From assembly GCF_028769735.1 (NCBI RefSeq), contig NC_088172.1, positions 66,309,075 through 66,373,074 on the forward strand: DNA of 64,000 nucleotides, written 5' to 3'. The notes beneath the pieces were generated by a model. That model was given only the letters and a program-made list of their open reading frames with translations. It had not been told where the DNA came from and searched no databases. This stretch comes from Zonotrichia leucophrys gambelii. Its lineage: Eukaryota > Chordata > Aves > Passeriformes > Passerellidae. Of this stretch, positions 1 to 12,042 are shown one piece after another. Both the position numbers and the translations under genes were made by a program. Every line of letters starts with the position of its first letter. Positions within the stretch are counted from its first letter, which is position 1.

Positions 1-780
1 ATGCAGTTCATAGGTGGGCAGTAGAAACCAGGCAAAGTAACTGTTCTTCTAATAAGGAACGATTACTGCCTTCAGGCATAATGCTTTTGACAGGCTGCTC
101 TAAACTCTTGTCGGGGTCACAAGGTTAATCTCACAGCAGCCACAGGCCCCCTCACTGCTGAGCGTGAACAATATGGTTAACATTTCTGGAATGGAGTTAA
201 ATTTCTTTGTCATTCCTAGCCTACACCTGACAGACACAGCCCTCTTCTCTGCTTTCATAACCTGCCATCTGGAAGATAACAAATTCTTATCTAGCCGGTT
301 GATCTCTCCTTCAATCGCTATGAATGTTTCCCACCACCGACCAAAAGGCCAGAAAACAGGGTTTACCCACCTGATATAAACTCTGAGCTTTCCTGAGGCT
401 AATTCCTTCAGATCCTGCGAAATACAGGAATGTGTGACACAGCAAAGAGCTCTTAATACCAGCAGCATTCCTCCGGCTCATCACCACAACCACCACAGCT
501 CTCATTCCTGGGCTACTGACTAAACACAAATAAATTTTGACATGGTTTTTTGTCCACTATCTCATTGTATTTGGCTTCATTCACCGGTTTATCCCATGAA
601 AGGCTAAGGGTAAGTTAATACAGGATGAATGATGCTACTTATTTTACATCCTAACAAAGAAGAGGTTGCACTTTGCTTGAGCTCCTGCAGTGACAATACA
701 ATATTTGCCTTTAGTAAATAGCATGTAAACAACCAGTTACTGACAATTTCAGTGAGGGAATATACCTGTCCTCATAAAGA

Positions 781-805
781 CTTGTGTCCCAGTCAGGGAC
801 ACAAG
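781..805. repeat. Perfect 10-bp inverted repeat, 5-base loop
   Basis: CTTGTGTCCC at 781-790 is followed by the spacer AGTCA and then by its exact reverse complement GGGACACAAG at 796-805. It could form a short hairpin. No gene is attached to it. Confidence 0.8.
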
Positions 806-3800
806 GGACAAGTTCTGTGGATCAAGTCCTTGCAAATATCTGCAAGTGTTATTTACAGATACAAGTCTTACCCAAATGTATACATGGCTCATCGTATCTT
901 GCACTTGGCCAAACTTCTAGTCCCCAGAACTGAAGGTGTCACAGCCAGTGTTTCATATCCCAAACTCTCTCATGCCACCTACAAATAACCAAAAAATTCC
1001 AAATTTTCTTTGCTAGCAGTGCAATCAAGTAATTAAGGTCCAGACAACCGTGGTCTTATTTACATGTCCAAATATATTCAGGTGTTTGACATCAAGTGCC
1101 TATGCAGACCTGGAGAGCTATTATGCTGCCCAATTTTAGGTGAGATGATCTGCACAGTAACAGAAGAGAAAGAGGCCCTCCTTGGGCAGTCAGAGATAGG
1201 GGTTTTTGTTTCTTTATTAGAATGGCTGATGTGCCCCATCCAGAGAAGAGGGGAAGAGAATGTACACTGGGAAAGGCAGGTACATATGAAACCCCAAAAC
1301 TCCTCCAGAAGAGGCATGGTATGAAAAGCTGGAGAATTCCCTCTGCTAAATATCTTCTTTGTTAGAAACATGGACAGACTAGCTCCCAGTTGCAGCTGCC
1401 CCAGCAATCCATTCCTCCTCTTCTGCTTCACATCAGATCTAGAAAGCAGGAAATTTTAAGATTTAGTCCTTTTCTTTCTATGAGTTAGGTGCCACTTGAC
1501 ATTTCAATAAACCCTAGTAAGCAGTGGGTTTCTGCTGAAAAGAGAGAAAACCACAAACTGCAACTACAGCTGCAGTTCCTGCCATCCCTCCCTGCATCTT
1601 GTTGGAGTAAAGTTCTTCAATTCAGCGCAGAGTTAGAAAAATAGATCAGTTTTTCTAGGGTAGGCCAAATGGACCAATTCACTCTGCAGCTGTACCATCA
1701 CTAGAGTGCACTCCAAAGAAGCAGCAAAGAGGACAGAGAGAGGGAGAGGAGCAGAACATTGGTTTTGGCTGGACCAGTTTAGCTGTAACCTGAAACCGTA
1801 TCACAAGTTAGGTGCCTTAAAAACAGAGAGCAGGAATTTGCCCCTTCCCACCCAGGAGCTCAGACCACAAGGCAGGGACACAGCCTGCCCTCTTTGCTTC
1901 CTCAGCAGGTCATGACATCCCTGATTTCAGGTTCTGTGTGGGCACACAGAAGAGCCATCTTTACCATGGGCATCCACCATGCACCAGTGCCAATGATGCT
2001 CCCCTCCTTTGAAATGGAGGATAGGCCTGGATACACACATATGGATATTTATGGAAGAAGTAAACTGATCAAGTTCAAATACTTTTGGGAATACTATTCT
2101 GTTTCAGAGATAAGCTTTCTGCTTTCAGAAAGCAGCTAGAGAGCAAGAATGCTGTATATATGTGAAATGACCTTATGCCTGTCACTCCAGGGACACTGGA
2201 CTGGCTTTCTACACCTGACATGTGACTGAAAGCATGACAAAGGTATCTCTATTTACTTAAAAGTACTTACCCTGCTTATTTCTACCCCTGTAGAGTCACA
2301 GTAAAGTAAAAACAAAAAAAAAAAAGATGAGCATAGATGGCCATGTAACTGGCACATGCATGGTGATTGGAAATTATTACCTTTTTCTAATTTCCTTATA
2401 ATTCTTTTCAACAAAAAAACTGAAGAAAAAATGTATTTATCACCTGAAAGGAAGTTAAAAACTGAAAGAAATATGGGATGGGCATTATAAAGTGCTGTGT
2501 ACCTTAACATGAAATTTCTCAGTGGCCTGAAAAGGAAGATACTACAGCACAGGATGCCTGGTTGAAGTGCTTCGGCCTCTTCAGAAAAGGCCTCTTGCAG
2601 CAGCTTGCTCAGGTCTACATGACCAAGAGCTATGTTTGGGGCAGTGTCCAGAGCCCACTGCACGCCCTGAGCATGAGACCCACCCCCGAGGAACTTCGTG
2701 CCAGCAGGACTTCCCTCTGCTAGAGCTCAGCTTTACCACTGGGAATGGCAAGGGGTAACTCTAGAAGCTGCTTTTAATGTTACTGAGATGAGTATTTCTT
2801 CTGTCATTTTAATGGAAGGAAGAGAAACAGCTATTTTTAAAAAGTAGGACTCCTCTGTGGGATCATTTCCAAGAGGCTTTGGACATCATCCCCATGGAAA
2901 AAAACAAACCGTCACACAAACCCCCAAAACTCAATCCTCAACCTTGAATGAAAAGATTTCAAGAATCATTAACAGTAACAGTATTTATGGGATATACAGA
3001 GAATTAGAGAGTACTTCCTATATTTTACAGATTTTGAACAATTTTTAGACTTTGGAAGTAACTTTAAGTGAACCAGGCTGACTTGTGTTTCTCATCTTTA
3101 CTTGATGTATGATGACAAAAGGAGATAACCTTGGTATAGATAGCATGATTTATTCAGAACTGAAGTCAGTGAGACATGCTTACCGTCATTGCAGATTAGC
3201 AACCCCTGTGTGTACATTTTTTATTACTTTCGCCTTTTCTCCACTTCCCAGCCATCATCTCCAGCTTTTACTTTGTCTTTGCCTGTCTCAAAGTAATGTC
3301 CTTTCTAAAGGACAGAAACCAATCCCACCAGGGATTATATTTCACAGCCACATTCTTTATTTACAAGGGGGTTTCAGTGTTCCAGACTTTTTATACTTAT
3401 AAGATACCTAAGTTGTTTTTATAACTTGATGAAATGTTTATAATGTGATGAAATAGCTTTCAATACAGAAATAATTTAATGAGTTCCAGCAGACATTTTA
3501 ACACTTCCAGGCAGCCTCTAGAACTACTGAAGTTTGGTGAAATGCGATTATTATTTCTTGATATAAGCTTTCCTATCAGCTCTGTTTATTTTCAGGAAGA
3601 AGACATTTTTTTCTTCCTGAAGAATGAGTGGTTGAAACACTCAGTTCCAGGTAAATTGTTTCATTCTGGCAGTAGAAGGACCACCTCCCCCTGCAGAGAC
3701 AAGAAAAACACTAAAATAGGCAGGAGCTCTTATGGCAGGTGAGAAAGCCTCTGACCAGAGTGGTGCTGGTGTGAAGGGAAGGGGCAGAGCCCCCTCTGAC

Positions 3801-6800
3801 AGAAAAAGGAGGGCTGTGTGGAGGTTGTGGAGCACCTTTAAACCTGAGCCCATTTTCAGAAACAAGAGCAAATCCGGACTAACTCCACCCTTGGGCACCC
3901 ACTCAACCACTCAGCAGGAATTTCTCAGGAATGAGGGAGATCTAGATGCCTCTTTTTCTACTATACTTAAAAGTATACTCTGTGGGTGGAATAAATCCCA
4001 TACTTGAGGCACTTTTCCTAATCTCACCTCCTGTATGGACAGATATCATAGCACTCTTCCTGGTCATCTCTGGCCTTTGCACAGGAGCTGGGAATTCATT
4101 CAGACCCTTTACTCAGTGCCAGGTAAGATGATGAGGAAGAAAGCTGACAGGACCTACACATTAGTAATTTTATCCAGAACATGATGGAGAGAAGAGCATT
4201 TATGGAATGTGTCTGTGCAGGAGATTCACACTGTACAGCAGAAGATAACGTTTTGTGAATTTCAACAGCATTTTAAGTCAGGTACAGGCAATGACTTTCC
4301 TTCATGTTTGGATCTGTTTTGCCCCAAGTTATGCAAAAATTGGATTTTTTGGCATTTTAGCTAAATGTACCACATTTGACTTCCATTTTCACTGACATTG
4401 TTGTAAATTCAAATTATTTCATTCTAAGATCTTAATTTGTTAGAACACACCTAACTTCTAATGACCATTTCTACAACCCTTTGTTTACAGATTTCACTGG
4501 TTCTTTCCTGTCATATGATATTCTGCTTCTGCTGCCTAATTTCAAAGCTCTTGCTGCTTTGACACAGCATACCAGTGTTAATACATAACTGATGCATTTA
4601 CTAAATGGGCAGGAGGGAAAAACAGATGAGCAAGAGCACGGTAAGCACTTGACTGTAATTATCTGTGAATAGGCTTAGGTTAGCAGTGAAAATGGCAGAA
4701 ATAGATTTTACACGTCAGGCTAAATTCATCCTGTGGGTAATTCAAATCATCTTAGTGCCATTACTTCATGGAAATTTTCAGCCTAAATGTGCCCCTTCTC
4801 TTTTCTCCTTTCATCCCCCATTTCTCATTAAAGAAGCAGGATGACACAGCACACAAGGGTATCCCTTTGCTTCCCTTTAACTTGCAGGATCGTATGCTTA
4901 TTTTTGGCTTTCTCTCCATTTTTCCCCCCAGTATTTTCTTTCCTAGGCACAAGATTTCCCAAGGTAGGGAAATCTGCAGCACTGCCTGGTAGCAGAAGGC
5001 AGAGAAAGGGCCGCCGGGGCATTTGCGAGCGGTGGCCCCTGTTCAGCCAATTGTTTCCTGCACGCAGGATTTGGAGCTGGTGGAGCTGCTCCCAGGCACG
5101 TTTCCCTTGCCCTGCGCTCCAGCCCCCTCCCCATTCCCCCTCCAGAAGCACCAGCTCTCCTTTGTGTGCCCGGGCAAGGTGCTCCCCAGGCAGGACCCCA
5201 GCAGCCAAGATTACATTTCTTCCACATCCCACATTGCTGGGGGGTGGGGATCAGAGGGAACATGCAGGATTTTCAAAAAAAGAGGAAAGGCCTATGCTTT
5301 GGGCATGAAAAAATCTGTGGTTTTGTAGAAAACTCTTTGCTGGCCCTACTGCCTTTGTAGCTGGATCCTTCCTGACTTTACTGCTTTTTTATTAATACTC
5401 TTAACACTTTAAAATTGCAGACATTTTTATTATTAGATCTAGGGAAGAACAGATAAAAACAGATTTAAAAAAGAGAAAACCTCCACTTAGTATTAGAAAA
5501 AAGCTTAACTGTGGAATATTTTTCCAAATATTTCCAAAGTTGATTAGTTTATGGAAAAAATTCCACCCTTCCCTATCATCTACTGGTGTTATTCTTCCTT
5601 TTGTACCAAGAATATATGTCAGCTAGAGAGAAAAAGCTAAAAATAGGAAAACAATATTACAGACAGTAATTTTAATCAAAACAAAAAGCAAAACACATAG
5701 CTGAAAGGAAGTAAAATGAAGAGAAAAGCCTTTGTGAAATCCACGTTCAGGGACAGCAGAAGCCATTTACTCCTTTGCAAGGTACGCTTTGGCAGGATTG
5801 TTGTCTTTAAGGGTCAAGAGAGGAAAACTTGCAGGGAACAGACAGCCAGAAAGAATTCTTTATTAAACAGTGAATGACAATGTGTGTCACATGCTTGTCA
5901 TGCCGAGGACATGAAATTATTTTAGCATTGTGATGGAAGCCTATCAGAGACATGATAAGCACTGTGAAACCCTGGGCAGGGATTTAACAGCTCTGGCATG
6001 GTTTCAAAGTCGTCAGAAAGTAACCAAAACTTGACAGTTTGAGTTTCAGCGTATGGTGAAATCAGCAGACAACTCCTGTCCCCAAAAAGGAATTTGTACC
6101 AGCAGCTTATGCGCTTTGTGTGTATTTAGCTGCAGATACCAACTTGCCAGAGCACCGGTAGAGGCAAAGATACATCAAATGGGTTCTGTCAGAGAGAACG
6201 TGACAAACTCACTTGGTGGCTGTGCCACCACCAGCTGGGATCTCAGGAGGCTGTGTAATGAACACAGGTTTGGGCTTGATTAGAACTTGGGTTAGGAAAT
6301 CTTGAAACCAAGGGCCCTGGGAATTTGGTCAGAGTTAGAATAAAACCATAAGCCTATAATGATGTTAAATGATTTTGTGTTACTGAAAGATTCTGTTTCT
6401 CTTTAGAATGAAATGCTGCTTGTGACCATTTTAGTAAATACAGTCCCACAGAGACTCTGTCAAAGGTAAGAGTTACAACCTCTGTGCTCTAAGGCCAAAT
6501 TTGATTTATGAACCCATTCTCCCTACCCAGATTACCCACCTGGTTTTCAAAGGTTGCTGACGGAGCAACATTATGCAGCTGTTCCCTCACTACCTGAAGG
6601 CATCTCTGTTGAAATGTCAAATGAAAAACTTACTGAAGAAGAACATCAGGATGCTCTGGGATGAAAGATGCAATGCACAGTGACATATATGGCACCAGAG
6701 ACAACAGGGTATAAAGTAAAATCTCCCATGTCCTCCCCAGTCACATGGCACATCCCTGGCACAGGAGCCAACCTTCAAGTGCCCACAAGCAGTTTATGGC

Positions 6801-7988
6801 TCCAGACCTGTACCTTGGCCTCACTTGCAGAGTATTGTGGTCAATGATCAGCACAACAGCATTTGACTTTTATTTAATATAAACTGGTGTCTTATACCTC
6901 CTCAGTTATACCTATACCTTGTATACAGCATTTGGTATAATGACTAATTGTTATCAGTAATGTAACCAATACTGTACCAGCAGATACGCCGCACTGCAAC
7001 TTTATTTTTATTGTTTATATGCTATTTTAGATAAATTTGATATTTCATGCGTTAAAAAAAAATCAAAACAATCCTGACCCTGGAGCTCAGAATTAAACCT
7101 GATTTTGCAACGTGTTAATCATGAAAGCCACAGCATGATGAATAGTCCCACTGAAGCTATTGATTATTTTCTAGGAATAAGGCTAGAGCCAGCAAAATCA
7201 AGCTGTAACATGCACTGAGAACATCACCAAATACGATTTTGCTTCAGCATGTATGTTAACAGAAAGCAGATTGTTACAATTTCACGTGTAATACCTATGA
7301 TGACTGTATATGCAAAGAAAAATACACAATTATTATTCCTGCAAGAGCTGCATTATGGCTGGAAAGTGTCTGTATGCAGCTGATTAAATCTGACTCTGAG
7401 AATGCAGTTCTGCAAATAGCCTTTCATGCAAGACATTCAAGTAATTTTTTTAGGCCTCCCTGTCTGCCAGCTCACTGCAGACACAGTTAACTCAAACTTT
7501 TCTTTAGGATTCATTTCATGCCCTCCTTTCTGCTAATATCCCTGAGATCAGTCCTTTCTCTAATGAATAGCTGACCTATTCTTCTTTGATTCGCCATTGA
7601 TTTCCTCCGCTCACCTCCCAATGCTTTGCCTGTTGATTAAACGCTAGACATAGGAATGCCTCAAATTTCTGACTTCTGAGTCATCCTCTCATGACTTGAA
7701 CAGCTTGAAGCCAGCTTCAGCTCCCCGACATCATTAGTGAAAACTCCTTTTGTTTTTAAACTCTACAAGCAACCCATTTCTCTCCAAGCTGAGGTGCTGC
7801 TTGTGAACTAGACAATAAATAGTGGCAACAAAATTATCTCCTACATGCACCGTGATAATTATCGTAAGAAAAGGAAAGGGATAGTTTTTCCGAGACAGAG
7901 GAGGCGAGCCACAGCTTTCCCTTTTGCACTAGAAGATCTCTTTGCCTACATGCAATCCAGACAAGACCATGAGTAAAGACACCTGCTT

Positions 7989-8061
7989 ATGCAAACTTTT
8001 ATTTTTGCATGGGGTCCCTCTGATTCCAGCATGACTCTGCATGAGGCATCGGCTTATAAAA
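7989..8061 (+). promoter_or_regulatory. Inverted POU octamer-like pair upstream of a TATAAAA box
   Basis: ATGCAAA at 7989-7995 and TTTGCAT at 8004-8010 are exact reverse complements separated by 8 bases. Each is the core of the octamer bound by POU-domain factors. A canonical TATAAAA lies at 8055-8061, about 45 bases further on. Octamer plus TATA is a known promoter layout, and the surrounding 2.4 kb is depleted in open frames. This could be a promoter for an unannotated non-coding transcript or an enhancer, but short motifs like these also arise by chance. Confidence 0.3.
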
Positions 8062-9008
8062 GCTGCTCTTTTTTCTGAAGACATCAGCTTTTAAGAAGCA
8101 ATCCACAAATCCCCCTCTCCTGCTTCCACTTTACAGAGCAAGCTGGATGAAACTGCTTATCAGCACTGCAAGAAGGAGACCTGGAGTTGATGCTTTGAAA
8201 ACTTGCAGTGGTATTTCCTTGGAACACAGATATCTTCAACACTTTGATGTCTCCTTCAAAAACAAACAGGCTGACACTATCTCAGTTTTCCTGCAGTCCT
8301 GATGTTTCTCAAAACGCAGCTTGTTTTCTCTAGGGTGCCACACAATCCTAGAAGACCAGCTATGTGCGATAATTGCTATACTTCCAATTAAGGTAATGCT
8401 ACCTGACATTCTGTGCTAAATTCCACTTCAATCACGGCTACATTGGGAACACCACCTGCACATGACCCACACTTTTCTCACTCTCCTACTTAGATTCTGT
8501 GGGAAGGAAATAGCCTTAAGGATTCTAGTGCAAATATGAGGAGAGCAGATGAAGGTGGTGTGCCACAGAGCACACCCCTGTCTCAACAGCCTAAGCACCT
8601 AAGCTTCTGTGATAGCTAAAGCACCTTCTCACAGAAACTGGAGCCATGAGTTTGTAAGGTACTGTTACATTTTATTTTTCAAACTATCAAAACCCAGAAG
8701 AATGCAGCAGAGCTGTTTGCTAACATTTCAAGCTCTCCACTAGTTGTCAGAGTATGGCAGCAAGTCCCACTGTGACTGTGCTGGCTCTGCTGCAGGCTTC
8801 ATGCATGGTACAGGGCAGGTTAAACTAGAACAGGTTCAACAACTGAGCCTACGCTTGGACACTAAATCCTGTGCCCTTGCATTCAGTCCTGCAAATTCAT
8901 GCTGGAAAATAAATGAGGAAGAGGAGGTGATCTTACAAGATATCCAGCACTGGCTGGACCACTCTCTGAGACAATCAAAGCCACCAATACAGCAGACCAC
9001 TCTTCCAG

Positions 9009-9052
9009 CAAAACAAAACAAAACCACAAAACAAACAAACAAACAAACAAAT
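9009..9052. repeat. AAAC-type simple repeat
   Basis: An imperfect run of AAAC/CAAA units on the + strand. It produces the lysine/glutamine/threonine-rich end of an open frame that is not otherwise gene-like. Confidence 0.8.
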
Positions 9053-9751
9053 AAAAAGCTGAGATTTCCTGTGCATTTAATGAGATTGACCAGTTAGCAA
9101 TCTGAAGTGCTCCAGTGCTGGCTTAAGGAAGGTGCTACAACCATGAGCAAAGGGAGTGAAGGAGATAGAAGATGGTACAGAATAAAAATGGACAGTGTGA
9201 CATGTTTCTATGGACAGAAGGAAGATGTCATGCCAAGTCAGCTGCCCATGAAAACATGCATTAGGCACCTCAGAACAGCATTAGAAACAGCTGGCATGCT
9301 GAGAGGGCAACTACATAGATCAGCCTTGGCTTAACAAAAGGACAAGCCATGAAAGATTTCACCTCAGCCATTGGGAGTTGCCTCTATTCTGTTAGGACCC
9401 ACAGCCCTAGAGCCACTCCTGAAATGAGGTGCCTGTCCATTTGCAGAGATAATGAGTATGACAACAATGTTTTCTCTCAGAAGATTGTTGCGGGATGAGA
9501 TGTTCCCTCTGCTCACAGAGCAGCCTTACTGTTACAGTCCAGCTGGGAAGAGGCAAAAGTAAGCCGTCCTCTTTATTATCCATCCTGGCAGGGCTCAGAT
9601 TTTAGCTAGTCTTGTGTCCAATCTCAAATGCAAGATTAAAACCTGGGGGTCAGTACAGGTGACCTGGTGCCCTGCTCACATCACCCTGTCAGGTGGCCAT
9701 GCCAGACCAGCAAGTCAGGCTCACTCTTGAGGTTCCTCCAGGGCAAATCTC

Positions 9752-9767
9752 TTTTTTTTTTTTTTTT
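9752..9767. repeat. Poly(T) tract of 16 bases
   Basis: Uninterrupted T run on the + strand. It could be a simple homopolymer or the tail of an old - strand retroposed insert. No matching body sequence was recognised next to it. Confidence 0.75.
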
Positions 9768-10019
9768 GCTATACAGTTGAGCAACACTGTGCAAAAGCCT
9801 TTCCACCTGCTCCCCTTACAGCTTGCTGCCAGCCCAGCTCCCGTGCCGGTTGCAGCTTCACATGGAACTGGATATGTGGGGAATCTGAGCAACAACCTGC
9901 TCGTGAGGGTGCATCTCAACAGAGCTTGAGATGATGTCCGCCTTCTTTCAGAAAATTACTACATTAAAAAGCAGATTATAACACAGACGAGGGAGAGAAA
10001 CAAGAAGGTTTATGCCACG

Positions 10020-11480
10020 TCTGCAGCACAGCACCTCCCTCTCGAGCGCTGTGGCTCCCAGCGCCTGAAACTCCAGGCGCGGAGTTCCCAGATGCGATCC
10101 CGACTGTTACACCGCACCTCTTCACGCTTTGAGCCATCTCCCTTCGCCAGCATCGCCGGGCGGCACAGCCACCCGGACCGAGTTCCCGTGACTTGCTGTG
10201 GTCCCTCTTAACTGCAATTTCCCTAGGCAAACTTCATTGCTGCCCGTACGGCGGACTGAGCGCCCACCAAACCAACACCGGCCGGCAGCCCCGCCAACAG
10301 CCCCCCAACACCGCGGGCAGGGCACGGCACACCCCGCCCGTCCTGTCCCGTCCGTCCCGCCCCGCCCCCGCGGCTCCCCCTCCCCGTGTGCGGCCCCGCC
10401 TGGCCCCGCCCCGCCGCCGGTCCCGCCCGGGGCTCCGGCGTGCGCCCGCCGCCCGCCCCGCTGCTGCTGGCGCTGCATGCTGCACCGAGAGGCCGCAGGA
10501 GCTCCGCGGCCGGGGCGCCCCCGGTGAGTCCGCGGGCTCCGCTGCGGGGACAGCGGCCAGGGCTGTCCCAGGGCTCCCGCGGCACAGGGGGGAGGCGGCG
10601 CGGTGCCGGTGCCGGTGAGCTGCCGGGGGACAAAGGCGAGCGGGACGGGTCCCGGGTGGAAGCGGTGCCGGTGCGGCTGCGGGCGGCGCTGGGAGCGGAG
10701 AGACCCGCGGGGCTCCGGCTGCAGGGAATGGCGGGGCCGGGACGCGGAGTGCTGCCCGCCGGGACGCGGAGGGCTCCGTGGTGCGGCCGCCGGTCCCGCC
10801 GCGCGGCTGCGGAAGTCTATTTACAACTTTGTGGCTGGATGGGCGGTGCGAGCGCCGGCCGGCCGGAGCGATCTTGTCACGTTATCAGGGGGTTTTCCCG
10901 TCGGAGCCGCCGCCGTGGGCGTCCCTGCGCGGTCTCGGGCGGAGGCAGCGGGAGCGGGCAGGCACAAGGTGGGAGCAGGAGGGAGTGGGGCTCTGGAGGA
11001 GCCTGGGATCGTGGTCATTTATCCGTCCCTCGGTGTCGTTGCCCGGGCCCCGCCGGTGGGTCTCGGTGGCGCTGGATGATGGGGTGATGCTGGGGCGGGA
11101 TCAGCCACACACCGGCTGCGCTCGGGAGACACCCGAGTTGGCTGGCCGCGTCCCAGAGAGCCCCGTGGGGCCGCACGGTGGCACGAGTGTGGGACGCGTC
11201 CCAGCTGGTGCTCGGCTGGCTGCCACCTGCCCCGCAGGTGCCGAGGGACACTGGCAGGGACGCGGCCCCGCGGGTCCAGCCTGTGGGGCAGCACCCGGGC
11301 CGCCTCCATCCGCGGGGCAGCCTCGGGGCGAGGGGCTGCAGGCATCCCGTGGGGCTGGTCTGGGTGGTCCGACTGCCCCGAGGGACTCGGATGCACGGGA
11401 CGGGACGGGAGCAGAGTGTCCCCGCAGGCTGCGCTTGCGGGAGAGGCGGTGGGCGTCAGCAAGGCAGAAATCCCCGTACC
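10020..11480 (+). promoter_or_regulatory. FRMD1: CpG island, probable FRMD1 promoter
   Basis: This is the most GC- and CpG-dense segment upstream of the FERM gene. It carries repeated CCGCCC/CCCCGCCCC boxes (about 10335-10425) that fit SP1-type sites. The + strand is C-rich up to about 10500 and then turns strongly G-rich to about 11450. This GC skew is typical just downstream of a CpG-island start site and supports rightward transcription. A strong splice donor (CCCCG|GTGAGT) follows at 10524. No other CpG island lies between here and the first coding exon, so this is the best promoter candidate. The exact start site is not visible. Confidence 0.75.
10400..10523 (+). other. FRMD1: Probable FRMD1 first exon (5' UTR)
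   Basis: The exon end is set by the donor GTGAGT at 10524-10529; the left limit is a guess. An ATG at 10477 would open a short upstream frame. Spliced to the next exon at 20571, that frame would read about 19 codons and stop at 20583, so it cannot extend the main protein. Another possible donor (GGTGAG) lies at 10614. Exon and splice are predicted from sequence only. Confidence 0.45.
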
Positions 11481-11955
11481 TCGTTGTTCCTCCGCCTCTT
11501 GGAATTGTTATTTGGTAACGATTTCCAGGGAAAGGCTTTGGGTTTCCTGTGCTGAGAAGTCGTCATCGTCCGCATCGAGAGATGTTTCTCCTGCTGTTCG
11601 GCAGTGACAGGCTCTCAGGTTAACTCCCCTGTGGCATTTAAAATGCACATCTGTGTTTTTCCACCCCACCAGAAAACTAGCACACTGTCTGAACCTTGTC
11701 CCTTCTTCAGAGTACCGCTGTGATGCTCGGGCCCTGACAATAAATACTTACTTCAAAAATGTTTTAAAAAACCCCAAACCAACAAACCACAACTGTTTGA
11801 ACATTGGTGACCCATTAATTTGTTTAGCGTTTTTAATTTTTATTTTGTTCCTGGAAAATTTCTAATGACAACAGAATGCCTTGGCCTCGCTGTTGTTTGT
11901 TCCTCCCATTTAAATGTACAATTAAACACTCTTAATCTAAGTGTTGTGCTTTCAG

Positions 11956-12042
11956 CGCTGGTGGTGGCGGGAGTCTGTGTAGTAGCCAGTGTTTTGGCTA
12001 CAGATAAGAAGTGTCAAATCAGAAAAAAATGGGATCTGAGAG
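11956..12042 (+). other. Possible alternative 5' exon
   Basis: An 87-base segment bounded on the left by GTGCTTTCAG and on the right by AGAG|GTGAGT, a near-ideal donor. It is open in one frame, but that frame encodes nothing recognised. It sits just downstream of the CpG island, where alternative first or second non-coding exons are common. It could equally be a chance pairing of splice-like sites. Confidence 0.25.

Larger units (their letters stand above)
1..10019. other. Upstream intergenic region, no gene supported
   Basis: No open frame in this stretch resembles a known protein, and none shows a convincing chain of splice-flanked exons. In human the gene on this side of FRMD1 is DACT2, but nothing here reads as its large last exon, so that gene must lie further left or be absent. 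A local GC-rich patch lies near 4985-5240. An A/C simple repeat of AAAC units lies around 9009-9052, and a run of 16 T lies at 9752-9767. The segment 6284-8743 has almost no long open frame on either strand and is AT-rich. Enhancers or a long non-coding RNA could be hidden here, but the sequence alone does not show them. Confidence 0.6.

Noticed and set aside
4828..5308. GC-rich patch with open frames of 134-155 codons on both strands
   Set aside because: No recognised domain and no convincing splice borders; it is a local GC peak. Could be a decayed exon, but this cannot be shown.
1..10000. Expected DACT2 3' end upstream of FRMD1
   Set aside because: Searched because of human gene order; no open frame or motif of that gene is visible in this stretch.
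10122..11555. Several overlapping 110-246 codon open frames in the CpG island, on both strands
   Set aside because: High GC content removes stop codons. The products are Arg/Gly/Pro/Ala-rich with no known similarity and overlap each other on both strands.
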